From contig CAJQUW010001859.1 in NCBI GenBank assembly GCA_907163375.1, forward strand, positions 124,001 through 188,000: 64,000 bases of DNA. Reading direction: 5' to 3'. The notes beneath the pieces were generated by a model. That model did no database searches, was not told the origin of the DNA, and saw only the letters and a list, made by a program, of their open reading frames with translations. This DNA comes from Prostheceraeus crozeri (taxonomy: Eukaryota > Platyhelminthes > Polycladida > Euryleptidae). Shown here piece by piece: positions 42,875 through 52,405 of this stretch. Numbering within the stretch: the stretch's first letter is position 1; every line of letters starts with the position of its first letter. The translations under genes were made by a program, and so were the position numbers.

Positions 42875-44209
42875 ATGTCTTCGCTTATCGAAAATAAATT
42901 TAGATTAGACGATCGTCCGTTCGTCAGTTGCAATCAAAAAAAGAATGACTATATAAGAATTGCTATGAATCCCGGATCTTCCAGTAGAGTAAATACTGGA
43001 GGTGATTTAATTTTTGAAGTTGATAATCAGCAGAGTTATATATATCTACCGGATTCATTTTTACACTGTGAATATTCTTTGTATAGTGATGCCAATTTTA
43101 CAACACCATTACCAGAAACCGATAATATTGCACTAGAGAATAATTTTTTTCCAAGATTATTTACACAAATGCGTTTAGATGTTGCAACTCAAAATATAGA
43201 AACAATAAGTGATTCTCCAGGTGTAATTGATACAATGCTTAGATTTGTAACAATTGGTGAAAATAATAAAAAGTATGAAATCGAAGGTTGGTTTCCTGAT
43301 ACTAATGATGGTATAATTGTTGATGATTTAACTCACGCTGGAACAGATGCAGCAGGAATTGCGAAAGATGTAGAAAATATTGCAAAACATTTAAATAAAA
43401 CAAACAATAGTGCATATAAAGAAAGACGTGAATTTAACAAGAAAAGTAAACAGACAGTAAATTGGTCATTGTCTCCATTATTCGGATATTTAGATTATGA
43501 TAAAATATCATATCAATTAGAATTTAAGTTAATAATTCATCGTACAGCAAATAATGAATTAATCTTTTTTGGTAAGACTGGAAAAAAAGCATATTTAAAA
43601 ATTGATAAACTTGAATGGTGGATTAAGCATATTACTCCTAGTTTAGAGATTGAAACAGCTATTGCAAAAAGATTAAATACTAACAAACCAATTCCAGTAA
43701 ATTTTCTAAAGCGTACTGCGAGTTCTGTCACTTTTTCCGAACAAAGATTTAACTGGCATTTTACTAGAACTTCAAATACTCCAAGATATTTATTACTAAC
43801 ATTTCAAAGAAATAATTCTCCAAGTTTTGATAAGAACAACAATCTTTTTCATATTAATACAACTCGAAGTTTACAAGTTTCATTAAATCAAACCCGATAT
43901 CCAATTGATCCATTAAGATTCGATGATACCAATAATCAATTTATGGAAGGATATGATTCTTATAGAAATCTTTGTATAGAATTTGGAGTTGAACCACAAT
44001 TAACTCCTGGAGATTGGAGACATTTATATCCTGTTTTCTGTTTCGATTTAAGTGCACAATCTGAAGATATTATCAAGACTGGTTGTGATATAACAATTAA
44101 TATTGAAAAAAAAGATTCCACAACTTCATTGATGGCTTATGGTTTATTGCTAGAAGATGTAAAATATTCTATTGAAATTCTTAATGGAAAGATGCCTAGG
44201 ATCGGCTGA
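42875..44209 (+). CDS. Major capsid protein (double jelly-roll)
   Basis: 444 aa, intact. The start at 42875 (MSSLIENKFRLDD) follows TTTATAAAATG; an in-frame Met 12 codons upstream lies inside the AT-rich leader and is less likely. The Polinton capsid pattern is seen: N-terminal FVSCNQKKNDYIRI, a first jelly-roll ending near WSLSPLFGYLDYDK, and a second jelly-roll with FHINTTRSLQVSLNQTRYP and YPVFCFDLSAQSEDIIKTG followed by TSLMAYGLLLEDVKYSIEI. The stop codon is provided by a double-hairpin element (44201-44233). Trimers would tile the icosahedral shell. Copy A is disrupted. Confidence 0.95.
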   Translation: MSSLIENKFRLDDRPFVSCNQKKNDYIRIAMNPGSSSRVNTGGDLIFEVDNQQSYIYLPDSFLHCEYSLYSDANFTTPLPETDNIALENNFFPRLFTQMRLDVATQNIETISDSPGVIDTMLRFVTIGENNKKYEIEGWFPDTNDGIIVDDLTHAGTDAAGIAKDVENIAKHLNKTNNSAYKERREFNKKSKQTVNWSLSPLFGYLDYDKISYQLEFKLIIHRTANNELIFFGKTGKKAYLKIDKLEWWIKHITPSLEIETAIAKRLNTNKPIPVNFLKRTASSVTFSEQRFNWHFTRTSNTPRYLLLTFQRNNSPSFDKNNNLFHINTTRSLQVSLNQTRYPIDPLRFDDTNNQFMEGYDSYRNLCIEFGVEPQLTPGDWRHLYPVFCFDLSAQSEDIIKTGCDITINIEKKDSTTSLMAYGLLLEDVKYSIEILNGKMPRIG

Positions 44210-44233
44210 AGCCTCGAGGAGCTTCGCTCCGAT
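44201..44233. repeat. Double-hairpin element forming capsid gene stop
   Basis: GGC-TGAA-GCC then GGAGC-TTC-GCTCC, bounded by ATCGG and CCGAT. The TGA of the capsid gene is inside the first hairpin loop. Confidence 0.8.
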
Positions 44234-44369
44234 AAGTTAATTAAAATTTTTGTTAACTTAAATTTTTTTAGTAATTAGTAATAAAATTTTTTTGTAACTA
44301 GAATAGATTAAAAATTCCTAATTTAAAATTTATTCATAACTAGAATAGATTAAAATTTTTTTATTAAAA

Positions 44370-44480
44370 ATGTCGCAAGCGAAAAGTAATAATAATAAAA
44401 CTGTTGAATTAAAATTACGTAATATTGTTGACAAAAATACCCCTAAGACTATTACTATTAATAAAAAAAGTATTACATAA
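44370..44480 (+). CDS. 36-aa conserved small ORF, unknown
   Basis: Begins MSQAKSNNNKTVELKL after ATTAAAAATG and is conserved in copy A. Basic and Thr-rich. It ends 8 bp before the ATG of the membrane protein, so the two may be translated from one transcript or joined by a frameshift; neither can be shown from sequence alone. Confidence 0.5.
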   Translation: MSQAKSNNNKTVELKLRNIVDKNTPKTITINKKSIT

Positions 44481-44488
44481 GTAAACCA

Positions 44489-44851
44489 ATGATAGAGAAT
44501 ATTCAATTACAAGAAGAAAAGAATGGCGGGATTCTCCCATTAATTCCACTAATAATAGGTGGCATAGCAGCAGCAGGAAGTGTTGCAGGTGGTACAGCTG
44601 GTATTGTCCAAGCAGTAAATAAAAATAAGTCAGAGAAGGCAGCATTAGAAGAACAAAAACGTCATAATAGAGAGTTAGAGAAAGTTGCTAGGGGTGACGG
44701 AATAGTAGATAATTTTATTAGTAAATTAAAATTAGTTGATGAAGGAAAACGAGTTCTTAAAAATATTCTCCACAATGTTGATGATTTAATTGAAATTAAA
44801 GAAACTAAAGATGGTTCTGGAATATATCTAAGTCCTAGTATAATTCGGTAA
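44489..44851 (+). CDS. Small Gly/Ala-rich membrane-active virion-type protein
   Basis: 120 aa, identical in layout to 7885-8247. The hydrophobic stretch GGILPLIPLIIGGIAAAG...GGTAGIVQAV is followed by a Lys/Glu helix and a C-terminal region with DDLIEIKETKDGSGIYL. It lies between capsid and PLA2-integrase. It probably interacts with membranes or lines the inside of the capsid; this is inference from hydrophobicity and position. Its stop is followed by the GGACC-TTT-GGTCC hairpin. Confidence 0.7.
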   Translation: MIENIQLQEEKNGGILPLIPLIIGGIAAAGSVAGGTAGIVQAVNKNKSEKAALEEQKRHNRELEKVARGDGIVDNFISKLKLVDEGKRVLKNILHNVDDLIEIKETKDGSGIYLSPSIIR

Positions 44852-44903
44852 TAACCTCAGGACCTTTGGTCCATAAGGTAAAACATTTATTTTATCTTTA
44901 AAA

Positions 44904-46259
44904 ATGAATTCTACAAATTCCACAAATTCTGAAAATTAAATTAAATTAAAAATTGCTAATTTAGAGTTATTAAATTATCTATTAAACAAAAATAAAAACT
45001 CAAATTGTAAAATTTATGAAGGTAACGACGACAAACAAAGTTTGGCTACTACCTACGGTGGTGACATACAAAAAATATTAGAAAACTTTCCTGGATTTAT
45101 TTGGAGTAAATATTCAAAAGAAAAACATCTTCCTGGTCATTCATATACCGGCCCAGGAACTCGATTAGATATAAGACTAGATGAGAATAATAATCCGAAA
45201 CCAGGTGAAGAACCAATAAATAGAGTAGATGCCGCAGCTTATAGACATGATTTAGCTTATCGAAATCATGATCTAAGTTCTCGACATGCAGCTGATAAGA
45301 AGATGATTCAAGAATTAGATAGTATTCAAAATCCTACATTTAGAGAAAAAATTGAAAGAATGTTTGTTTAGAAAGCTTTACAAGCTAAAATATTATTCGG
45401 CCAGGGTTTAAATGAAACGACAGCAAAGCTGTCTGAGAGCAACGCTCGAACCTATGCCTCTGAAATTCATAGGGAATACAGAAGGCCTAAATATTTATTG
45501 AAAGTAAAAGTATTTAATAAAGATGATATTTGGAGTGCTGATCTTATTCATATGCCGAATGAAAGGGACTACAAATACGCATTGACCGTTATAGATTTAT
45601 ATACACGATATGCTAAGGTAAAGCCTTTAGAAAATAAAAGTGGTCTATCAGTTAAATATGCGTTTGAAGAAATCTTTAAAGAAAGTAATAGAAAGCCAAG
45701 GAAATTGTTTGTTGATAAAGGGTCGGAATTTTATAACCGAAACGTTCAGCCATTATTTGAAACTGTTTATTCAACTGAAAACGCTGGAAAAGCTGTAGTG
45801 ATAGAAAGATTCAATCGGACGTTAAAAAATAAATTATTCAAGAAATTTACTGAGCAAAGAAATCAGAAATGGTTGAAGATATTACCAGGAGTTGTAGAAG
45901 AGTATAATAATAAAGTTCATTCTGGTATTGAAGAAACTCCAAAGAATGCTTCTGACGACCCTGATTTAATCCGAAAGAAAATATTCGAGAATAATTATTC
46001 GAACGAAAATAATAATTTGAATGAGAGTAATCCGAATTTGCAGAAACTTAAGCCGAAATTTAAAATTGGAGATAGAGTTAGAATATTTAAATATAAGAAT
46101 AAATTTGAAAAAGGCTTCGTCGGATACTGGACGAAAGAGATATTTGAAGTTTGTAAAATAAACCAAACTTATCCGATTACTTACGAAATCAAAGATTTAG
46201 ATGATGAAAATATCAGAGGCCGATTTTATCAAAATGAATTACAACGAACTGATTTTTAA
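44904..46259 (+). pseudogene. PLA2 domain joined to retroviral-type integrase, one nonsense in linker
   Basis: One reading frame runs from ATG 44904 to 46259 with two stops: TAA at 44937-44939 (shared with copy A) and TAG at 45369-45371, where copy A has Lys. Between them lies the PLA2 domain (TGPGTRLDIRL loop; DAAAYRHDLAY). After the TAG come a linker with a double hairpin, the integrase core (IWSADL, FVDKGSEF, ERFNRTLKN) and an SH3-like domain (GDRVRIFKYKNKFEKGFVGYW). The Asp to Glu spacing between the last two motifs is 29 residues, shorter than the usual 33-35. Integrase starting downstream of the TAG could still be made. Confidence 0.85.
45419..45447. repeat. Double-hairpin element in PLA2/integrase linker
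   Basis: GACAGC-AAA-GCTGTC then GAGC-AAC-GCTC, in frame and shared with copy A. Confidence 0.75.
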
Positions 46260-46364
46260 TTATCATTATCATTATTATTGGAACTAACGTTTTTCGGGAA
46301 TTAAATTCCCTTATTCAATTCCCTTATTCAATTCTAACATAATATCTAGAAATGGTAGTCCTTT

Positions 46365-46769
46365 TTATAATTTAAATAAAACATAAAGACATAATTGACC
46401 ACAATAAGTAGTTCCGGGTTTTTGAATTTGAAATGTATTATAAGTTCCATTGTCAAGTAATTTTTTGACTTCATTTGTAGGTGGAAGTCCATAAGAGTCG
46501 AACCAATAGTTCTCAGCCTCCGGGCGGTCGAAATAGTAATTATCTCGATTTTTATTAAAGATACCTGCAGACCAATGTACTCCTTTTTCATCTGTTGTGT
46601 GAAGATTTGTTATGAAATTTACAGTTGGCTTATTTTTTAGGAATTGTAATTCGACTCTCATTAGAACATGAAAATTCTTTATTCCTAATTGATTTGCAAT
46701 TTTCTTTAAATCAAAATTTGTAGTTGTTTGCGTTCCATATAATTTTAAAAACTCATTTATGTTGTTCAT
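46365..46769 (-). CDS. Adenain-like cysteine protease (maturation protease)
   Basis: 134 aa, intact. Catalytic candidates are His65 (VHWSAG), Asp91 (WFDSYG), Gln114 or Gln116 (FQIQ) and Cys123 (TYCGQLC), the order and spacing of the adenovirus protease and Ulp1 families. The residue before the Cys is Tyr here but Asp in copy A; Asp is the commoner residue. It would cleave virion precursor proteins. It is convergent with PLA2-integrase, with a 105-bp spacer between them, and starts with TATAAAATG. It lacks the 39-bp double-hairpin insertion of copy A. Confidence 0.85.
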   Translation of the reverse strand: MNNINEFLKLYGTQTTTNFDLKKIANQLGIKNFHVLMRVELQFLKNKPTVNFITNLHTTDEKGVHWSAGIFNKNRDNYYFDRPEAENYWFDSYGLPPTNEVKKLLDNGTYNTFQIQKPGTTYCGQLCLYVLFKL

Positions 46770-46854
46770 TTTATAATAAAAAAATTTCTTAAGGGACCCC
46801 TAGAAGTCAGAAGGGACCCCTAGAAATTAGAAGGGAGGGGGTAGTAGAAATACG

Positions 46855-47502
46855 TTCATATGATATTGAAGGATACATCCCCGCGGTTTCTTCCACTTTT
46901 AATGAAATATTTTTAGTCACATGATATATTTTAAAAACCTGAAAAACGGATTTAAAAGACGTTTTTAAAAATACTAACTTTATGATTTTTTCGGTGTCCT
47001 GGAACGGTCATGATTTTAAGGGGGGTAAAAATTGTAATTCTCAAATTTGAGATTCTTAACTTTTATGATTTTCGGTGTCCTGGAACGGTCATGATTTTAA
47101 GGGCGGGTGTAAAATTGTAATTCTCAAATTTTGAGATTTTGAAAAATTTGAAAAATTGGGTATTTTGAAAAACGGTTTTTCTTCATAACCTGAAAAAGGG
47201 TTCAAATTCATGAATTTATGTCGTTTTTAAAAAGTACCATTTTTTGAAAAATGGTACTTTTTGAATGGACTAAATTCATTTATTTAGGTCTTAAAAACCT
47301 GAAAAAGGGTTCAAATTCATGAATTGATGTCGTTTTTAAAAATACTATTTTTTGAATTTTATGGTGTCCTGGAATGGTCTAAATTCATGAATTTAGGTCT
47401 TAAAAACCTGAAATAATGACATAAATTGATAAATTTAGTCGTTTTTAAAGATACTATTTTTTGAATTTTATGGTGTCCTGGAACGGTCTTTTGCCCATTA
47501 CT
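46855..47502 (-). repeat. Polinton B right terminal inverted repeat
   Basis: Inverted counterpart of 30502-31332, ending GCCCATTACT before the duplicated TCTCCC. It has fewer tandem 109-bp units than the left end, so the two repeats of copy B differ in length. Confidence 0.9.
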
Positions 47503-47508
47503 TCTCCC

Positions 47509-48027
47509 TGCTCCCTAGATTTAAGAGTTAAGATGACATTTGCTGAAATGCTGTATTTCGATTGGCAGAGATAACCTAGAAAATCGGATAACACTAGCCA
47601 ATAGATACAAAGAATTGGATTTTACGCCTTTAGATCAATCCACACTAATGCTACGTGTAGGGAAATAGGACGACTAAAGGATTGCGAATTGCGATGAATG
47701 AATTTGATTAGATTGTGAAACGGAGACAGTTATCTCTACGACATCAAACCAGCGTAATCTATAATTCAACCGGATTTCATTATACAAGATAAATCTAATC
47801 AAACGTTGTAACCGATTTTAACCGGTTAAGAGAAAGTGTAGCCGGTTAACCGAGATGATTAACCTGTTAACCGATCCCAGCCCTGCCTCTACGTCTTCTA
47901 AGGACTGGAGAAGAGAAGCACAGTTTATGTTAGGAACCTTTGGAGACACAACCAAAACCTTGAATTCTATCGTTCAGGCCGAGTGGGAAGATTGTACACA
48001 GTGTTTTTATCTAAAAATCCTCTTTCT
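47509..48027. other. Host flank with partial transposon end
   Basis: No gene. Near 47800-47885 repeated GGTTAACCG-type words are followed by CCCAGCCCTG, which resembles a hAT-type right terminus; the left partner is not visible. Confidence 0.4.
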
Positions 48028-48551
48028 TCAGAGGTTCCTTATTATCAGAGGTATAGAATTATCAGAGAATTTGGAATCAACATGGTCCATAATTTGCAAT
48101 TTAATATTGCAAAAATTATGATCATCTTGCCTTAAGTGCTCATAAAGGAAAGTAGTGGGTTTTGAGGATGCATAGTGACGGTGACCATTCAATCTAGCAT
48201 TTAGAGATTGGATGGTCTTGCCAACATATTGGAACCTGCATTCACTGCAAGAAATGAGATAGATTACAAATCTGGATTTGCAATCGAAAGAATCACTTAA
48301 ATCTATGAGGAAAGCCTTTCTAGTGGTGTTTGAGACGAAAAAGGAATATTTACGAGCGTATGTGTGGACCCACAGCATAAGCAACCCTTTCTATTACAAC
48401 TGTCAATAGAAAAGGTACTCGTGTTGTCGGCTACATAAGCCTTTTTCTTAATACTGCAAGGGTAATGGTACTTAATTCTAGAAGCCGTAAGCAAAGTTTT
48501 AATGTTACCCCTCGTCGAATAAGGCAAAATTCTAGGACTATGTGCTCTCAA
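48028..48551 (-). pseudogene. Penelope-like element GIY-YIG endonuclease fragment
   Basis: The motif VIYLISCSECRFQYVGKTIQ followed by LNARLNGHRH is the GIY-YIG nuclease signature with the Cys pair typical of Penelope-like elements. Upstream in another frame (48303-48551) is the Cys-rich linker (CNRKGCLCCGSTHTLVNI). The shift between the frames shows decay. No RT domain lies directly upstream, so it is a separate truncated copy from the one at 27263-30240. Confidence 0.85.
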
Positions 48552-48640
48552 AGTCCAAGGGCAACAGGCCGGACTGTAACCTATTGACGAGGGATTGCCT
48601 TGCTGAAGCGGGCGTTAACAGCCAATGGATCTAGACAGAC

Positions 48641-49525
48641 CCTCCCACCTTCACTAGCAATGCCTGGCGATTAGGATTTCGGCCAAACTCCTTAATGTTA
48701 TAACCGGATCAAAACTAGCATCTAATACTCGTACAATGTTGAAGGCAATAATAGCTTATTACCTTAATACTTAGAACAATATGGAAGAAAAGTAACATCG
48801 AATCTGAATAAATGTAAGAGTGAACGAAGAGAAAGATTGATAATAAAATCATGCCAATAAATAAACTGCAAGGTAATGCTGCTTCCTTTATGACAAATGA
48901 GTTACAGAGCAAAACGTTTTCATACAGAAATTCCTCACTTAGTCGAGACTTAAAGCAGGGTGATGATTAAATGTATGGAAAGCCATATAACATCTCGGTG
49001 CTATAATTATACATAATTAATGAAGTATCAAGTGCATTTCACATCCATTTATCTTAAGTTGTAGAAATATTTGGAAGCATCTCGCTGCAAAATCGTTTTT
49101 AGATTTGTACTTATCGATAATCAAATGTTGTTGCGTCTGAATAAACTTTTGCTTAATAAGAATTACGTAACATTTCGATAGATTATATCTTCCTCCAATT
49201 TCCGATGAGAAATTAAAGGCTTTGGCTTTTTTAAAATAAACATTTGAGCGTTTTTGAATCCTGCTTTGTCCTTTTGAATGATTTTACCTCCGGCGGATTA
49301 GTTGTTGAAACGAGTTGCCGCGTTCCTGCTCACGAATTCTTGCAACTGCATTCGATCTCGCGCCTTCCGTATGCAGTCTGCTAGTGAATGCCGTCTGACC
49401 CATGGATGGGTCTGACCAACGCGTCTTGCATCCACACGTCCCTGACTGCCGTGGACCATTCCCGTTAGGTCTTTCTTCTTCTAATGCATTTGTCTCTTTT
49501 GTCATAAATGTGCGTATTCTAGCAT

Positions 49526-49528
<3 letters not shown>
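48641..49528. other. Host flank, no gene recognised
   Basis: Unremarkable AT-rich sequence; short frames only. Confidence 0.5.
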
Positions 49529-49565
<37 letters not shown>

Positions 49566-49566
49566 T
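49529..49566. repeat. (TA)n microsatellite
   Basis: About 17 perfect TA units immediately outside the left end of the 7.9 kb inverted-repeat element. Confidence 0.97.
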
Positions 49567-49709
49567 CTAATCCCGGCCAACAAAAAACCTGACTGCTACG
49601 TAGCAGCAAGGTAGCGCCGCTACCTATTGATTCGTAGCAGATACGTGGCATTTGGCGCACCCAGCTACGTATATGCTACGTAGCATAGTTACCGTATGGC
49701 AACCTATCT

Positions 49710-49945
49710 GCTACCTTGCAGCTACTTCAATGCTACCTTCGCTACCTTGCAGCTACTTCAATGCTACCTTTGCTACCTTGCAGCTACTTCAATGCTACCT
49801 TCGCTACCTTGCAGCTACTTTAATGCTACCTTCGCTACCTTGCAGTTACTTCAATGCTACCTTCGCTACCTTGCAGCTACTTTGATGCCACCTTCGCTAC
49901 CTTGCAGCTACTTAAATGCGACTATTGCTACCTTGCAGTTTTACT
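49710..49945 (+). repeat. 31-bp subterminal tandem array
   Basis: About seven copies of a 31-bp unit containing GCTACCTTGCAGCTACTT; units start at 49710, 49741, 49772 and 49803. Long open frames across it are by-products of the 31-bp periodicity and not genes. Confidence 0.9.
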
Positions 49946-50264
49946 CGAATGATAGTATGGCTTGTAGTTGTTCAAATGTTACTTACTAATGCCACCTCAC
50001 CTCAACATCTGCTATTGCGTTTTTAGCTTGGTTCTGCACATAAAACCCTCATCCAGCTGTGCACCACAGATTTCATTCGAAAACAGACACTATATAAATA
50101 AAATTTATTATAATCATTGGGTGCGGATGGAACAGTCTGTCATCGTCTCTCCAGACGCCGTAGAGCCTGGTTCATCCAATTCACGATCAGCTTCCTCACG
50201 GCATCGTGGCCCTCGTTGATCCCGTTTCGACGTAGTGCTTCTGTAAAAAAAACACATGTGACAT

Positions 50265-52397
50265 CAGGGCTGGAACAAATACAATGATTGCAACTGTAAT
50301 TGTTTAATAAATTTTGAAGTTGTAGTTTTGAAGTAATTGTAGTTGAAGATTTTGATTTTAGAGTAATTGTAATTATAATGGCAATTGTGAAAGTTCAACT
50401 GTAATTCTAATTCTCGTTGTTATTATAATAATGGTAAACCGTGCGCTACATCCACGGGTCGATGTCGATCGCCTATATCTACCACGTTGAAATAGAGGTA
50501 GAGGGCTCATGAACATCCGAGAAGTGATCAAGGGAGAGGACAGGAGCCTCAACGAGTATATATGGAATACTAAAGACGATCCACTGCTGGCGGTGGTGAA
50601 ATCAGATGATCAGAACAAGCACGGGCCTGAAAAATTCCAAACATGGAAAGCAGCACAAGTGGACGACAGACAAAGGAAGTGGCATGAGAAGCCTCTGCAT
50701 GGACAATATTTCAGACAAACCAAGGACATTACAACAAAAGAAACACAGTACAATTGGCTTATAGCAACTGTCAAATTAAAGATTAAGACCGAATCAGTGC
50801 TAACAGCCGCACAAGATCAGGCTCTGAACACGAAGGCACATAAAGCACATATCCTAAAGATTTCAACAGACCCGAAATGCAGACTTTGTAAAGTAACTTA
50901 CGAAACTGTCTCTCACATCCTGACTGGCTTTTCAAAACTGGCAGGAACGGAATACCTCCGAAGACATAGCGAAGCTGCCGAGTCTATCCATAGAGCGACT
51001 TGCAAGGACAAAGGAATTGATGTGGTGGATCATGGAAGCACGACCCTCAATCAGTGATCAAAAGTAATGGTACAAAGATCTTGTGGGCCTTCGAAGTGCG
51101 GGCTGACCACTACTTACAAGCAAGAAGACCAGACATCATCGTGGTGGATAAGATCCAAAGGAAGACTCTGATAATAGATATAGCAGTCCCCGACGACAAA
51201 AACATACAAGAGAAAGAGAAGATCACAAACTATCAAGACCTACGCATAGAAATAAAGAAGTTGTGGAACACAAATGTTGAAGTTGTCCCGGTTGTTGTCG
51301 GCGCCTTGGGTGCCTACACATCAAGGTTGAAGGCCTACCTGAACAAGATTCCTGGGGCACACTACATACCGGAATTGCCGAAAGCAGCACTCCTTGGCAG
51401 TGCTCATATCCTGCATCGAACTATGATATACTTGAGGCTTGGTAAGTCTCCGAGGTCTTGAGACACTGACCGATCTGAATTTGTGAGATCGTGTAAAAAA
51501 AATTGAATTTTTATGATGTAATTGTAATTGAAGAAATATGTCGGTCAACTACACAATTACTTCTGTCTTTTCGGTTAGACGAAGCACAAAATCCAAAGAT
51601 TGCTATATTGAAAATTGAAGTATTCAGTACATCTATGAGATAGCTAGTAGAACAGTCAGCAATCAGCATAGGCCTGGCATCAATGTTAATGACGTGATGA
51701 TCCACAGGCTAGAAGTTGTTAAGTGTTGAAACAGGCCTATAAATACCCATGTAGCCTACAATCCCTACATGCACAAGTATAGCCTACATACAGGTCTGAT
51801 TCTGTGCCGCGTTTTACCGAATAATTGGAATAAGCCTCTACAACAAAACTCACAAAATTAAAAATGTCATATTAGGAACATTTTCGAATTTATACATTAA
51901 TATTTCCTTTAATAATTTATGCTAATCTCTAGTAAACGCCGTAGGTGAGAGGTCAACGTATTAATAAACATGAGACCTAGCTTTGATATAAAAGAATGTA
52001 CATGGAGGAGAATGACTTTGCATGGGTATGGGACGATCCTTATAGGAGGAGATGGCGCAACCTATTTTATGGGCGTTAACAGCGCTTTTAGAAATAGGCC
52101 TACCTGTAGCATCCTATACTAAAAATCAAATGTACAAAGACTTAAAATCGTTTTGGACAACCAACTCATAATTGACCAACATTGTTCGGAAAATCGATGT
52201 AATTGTGTAATTAATTGCAACTTTTGAAGTAATTGTAATTGCAATTGCAAAGTCACACATGCAATTGTAATTGAATAATAGTCGAGCATTTGCAATTGTA
52301 ATTGAAGATCTTGATTTCAGAGTTATAATTGTAATTGCAAAAGCACAACTGTAATTGTAATAGTGATGGAAAAAAATGTGTAATTGTTCCAACCCTG
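50265..52397. mobile_element. hAT-like element with AATTGTAATTG subterminal repeats
   Basis: Inverted ends CAGGGCTGGAACAA and TTGTTCCAACCCTG (one mismatch). Flanking near-identical 8-bp duplications TGTGACAT (50257-50264) and TGTGATAT (52398-52405). Both subterminal zones are dense in TAATTGTAATTG words. The interior carries a non-LTR retrotransposon remnant instead of a hAT transposase. Confidence 0.7.
50509..51475 (+). pseudogene. Non-LTR retrotransposon C-terminal fragment
   Basis: Two overlapping frames. The first has CRLCKVTYETVSHILTGFSK, a Cys/His finger common at LINE C-termini. The second has ARRPDIIVVDKIQRKTLIID followed by IAVPDD, and VVPVVVGALG, matching the widespread C-terminal region of animal non-LTR elements that resembles a PD-(D/E)xK nuclease. 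The RT domain is missing. A frame change at about 51055 and 5-prime truncation make it a pseudogene. Confidence 0.75.
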
Positions 52398-52405
52398 TGT
52401 GATAT

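Larger units (their letters stand above)
30502..47502. mobile_element. Polinton/Maverick copy B (complete)
   Basis: Same termini as copy A (AGTAATGGGC ... GCCCATTACT) with its own 6-bp target duplication TCTCCC at 30496-30501 and 47503-47508. Gene order is the reverse complement of copy A. It lacks the hAT insertion and the extra right-arm segment of copy A. Structural genes (minor capsid, ATPase, fibre-like, 188-aa, capsid, membrane protein, protease) are open; PolB, clamp-like, 270-aa and PLA2-integrase genes carry lesions. Confidence 0.97.

Noticed and set aside
5264-47502. A single giant inverted duplication or palindrome
   Set aside because: The two copies have different 6-bp target duplications, different lengths and mostly non-shared lesions, so they are separate insertions.
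49284-49614. Frames containing YIYIYIYIY
   Set aside because: Translation of the TA microsatellite.
49652-49989. Long overlapping frames with repeated CYLRYLAATLMLPSLP-type peptides
   Set aside because: They come from the 31-bp tandem array; every frame of such an array tends to stay open.
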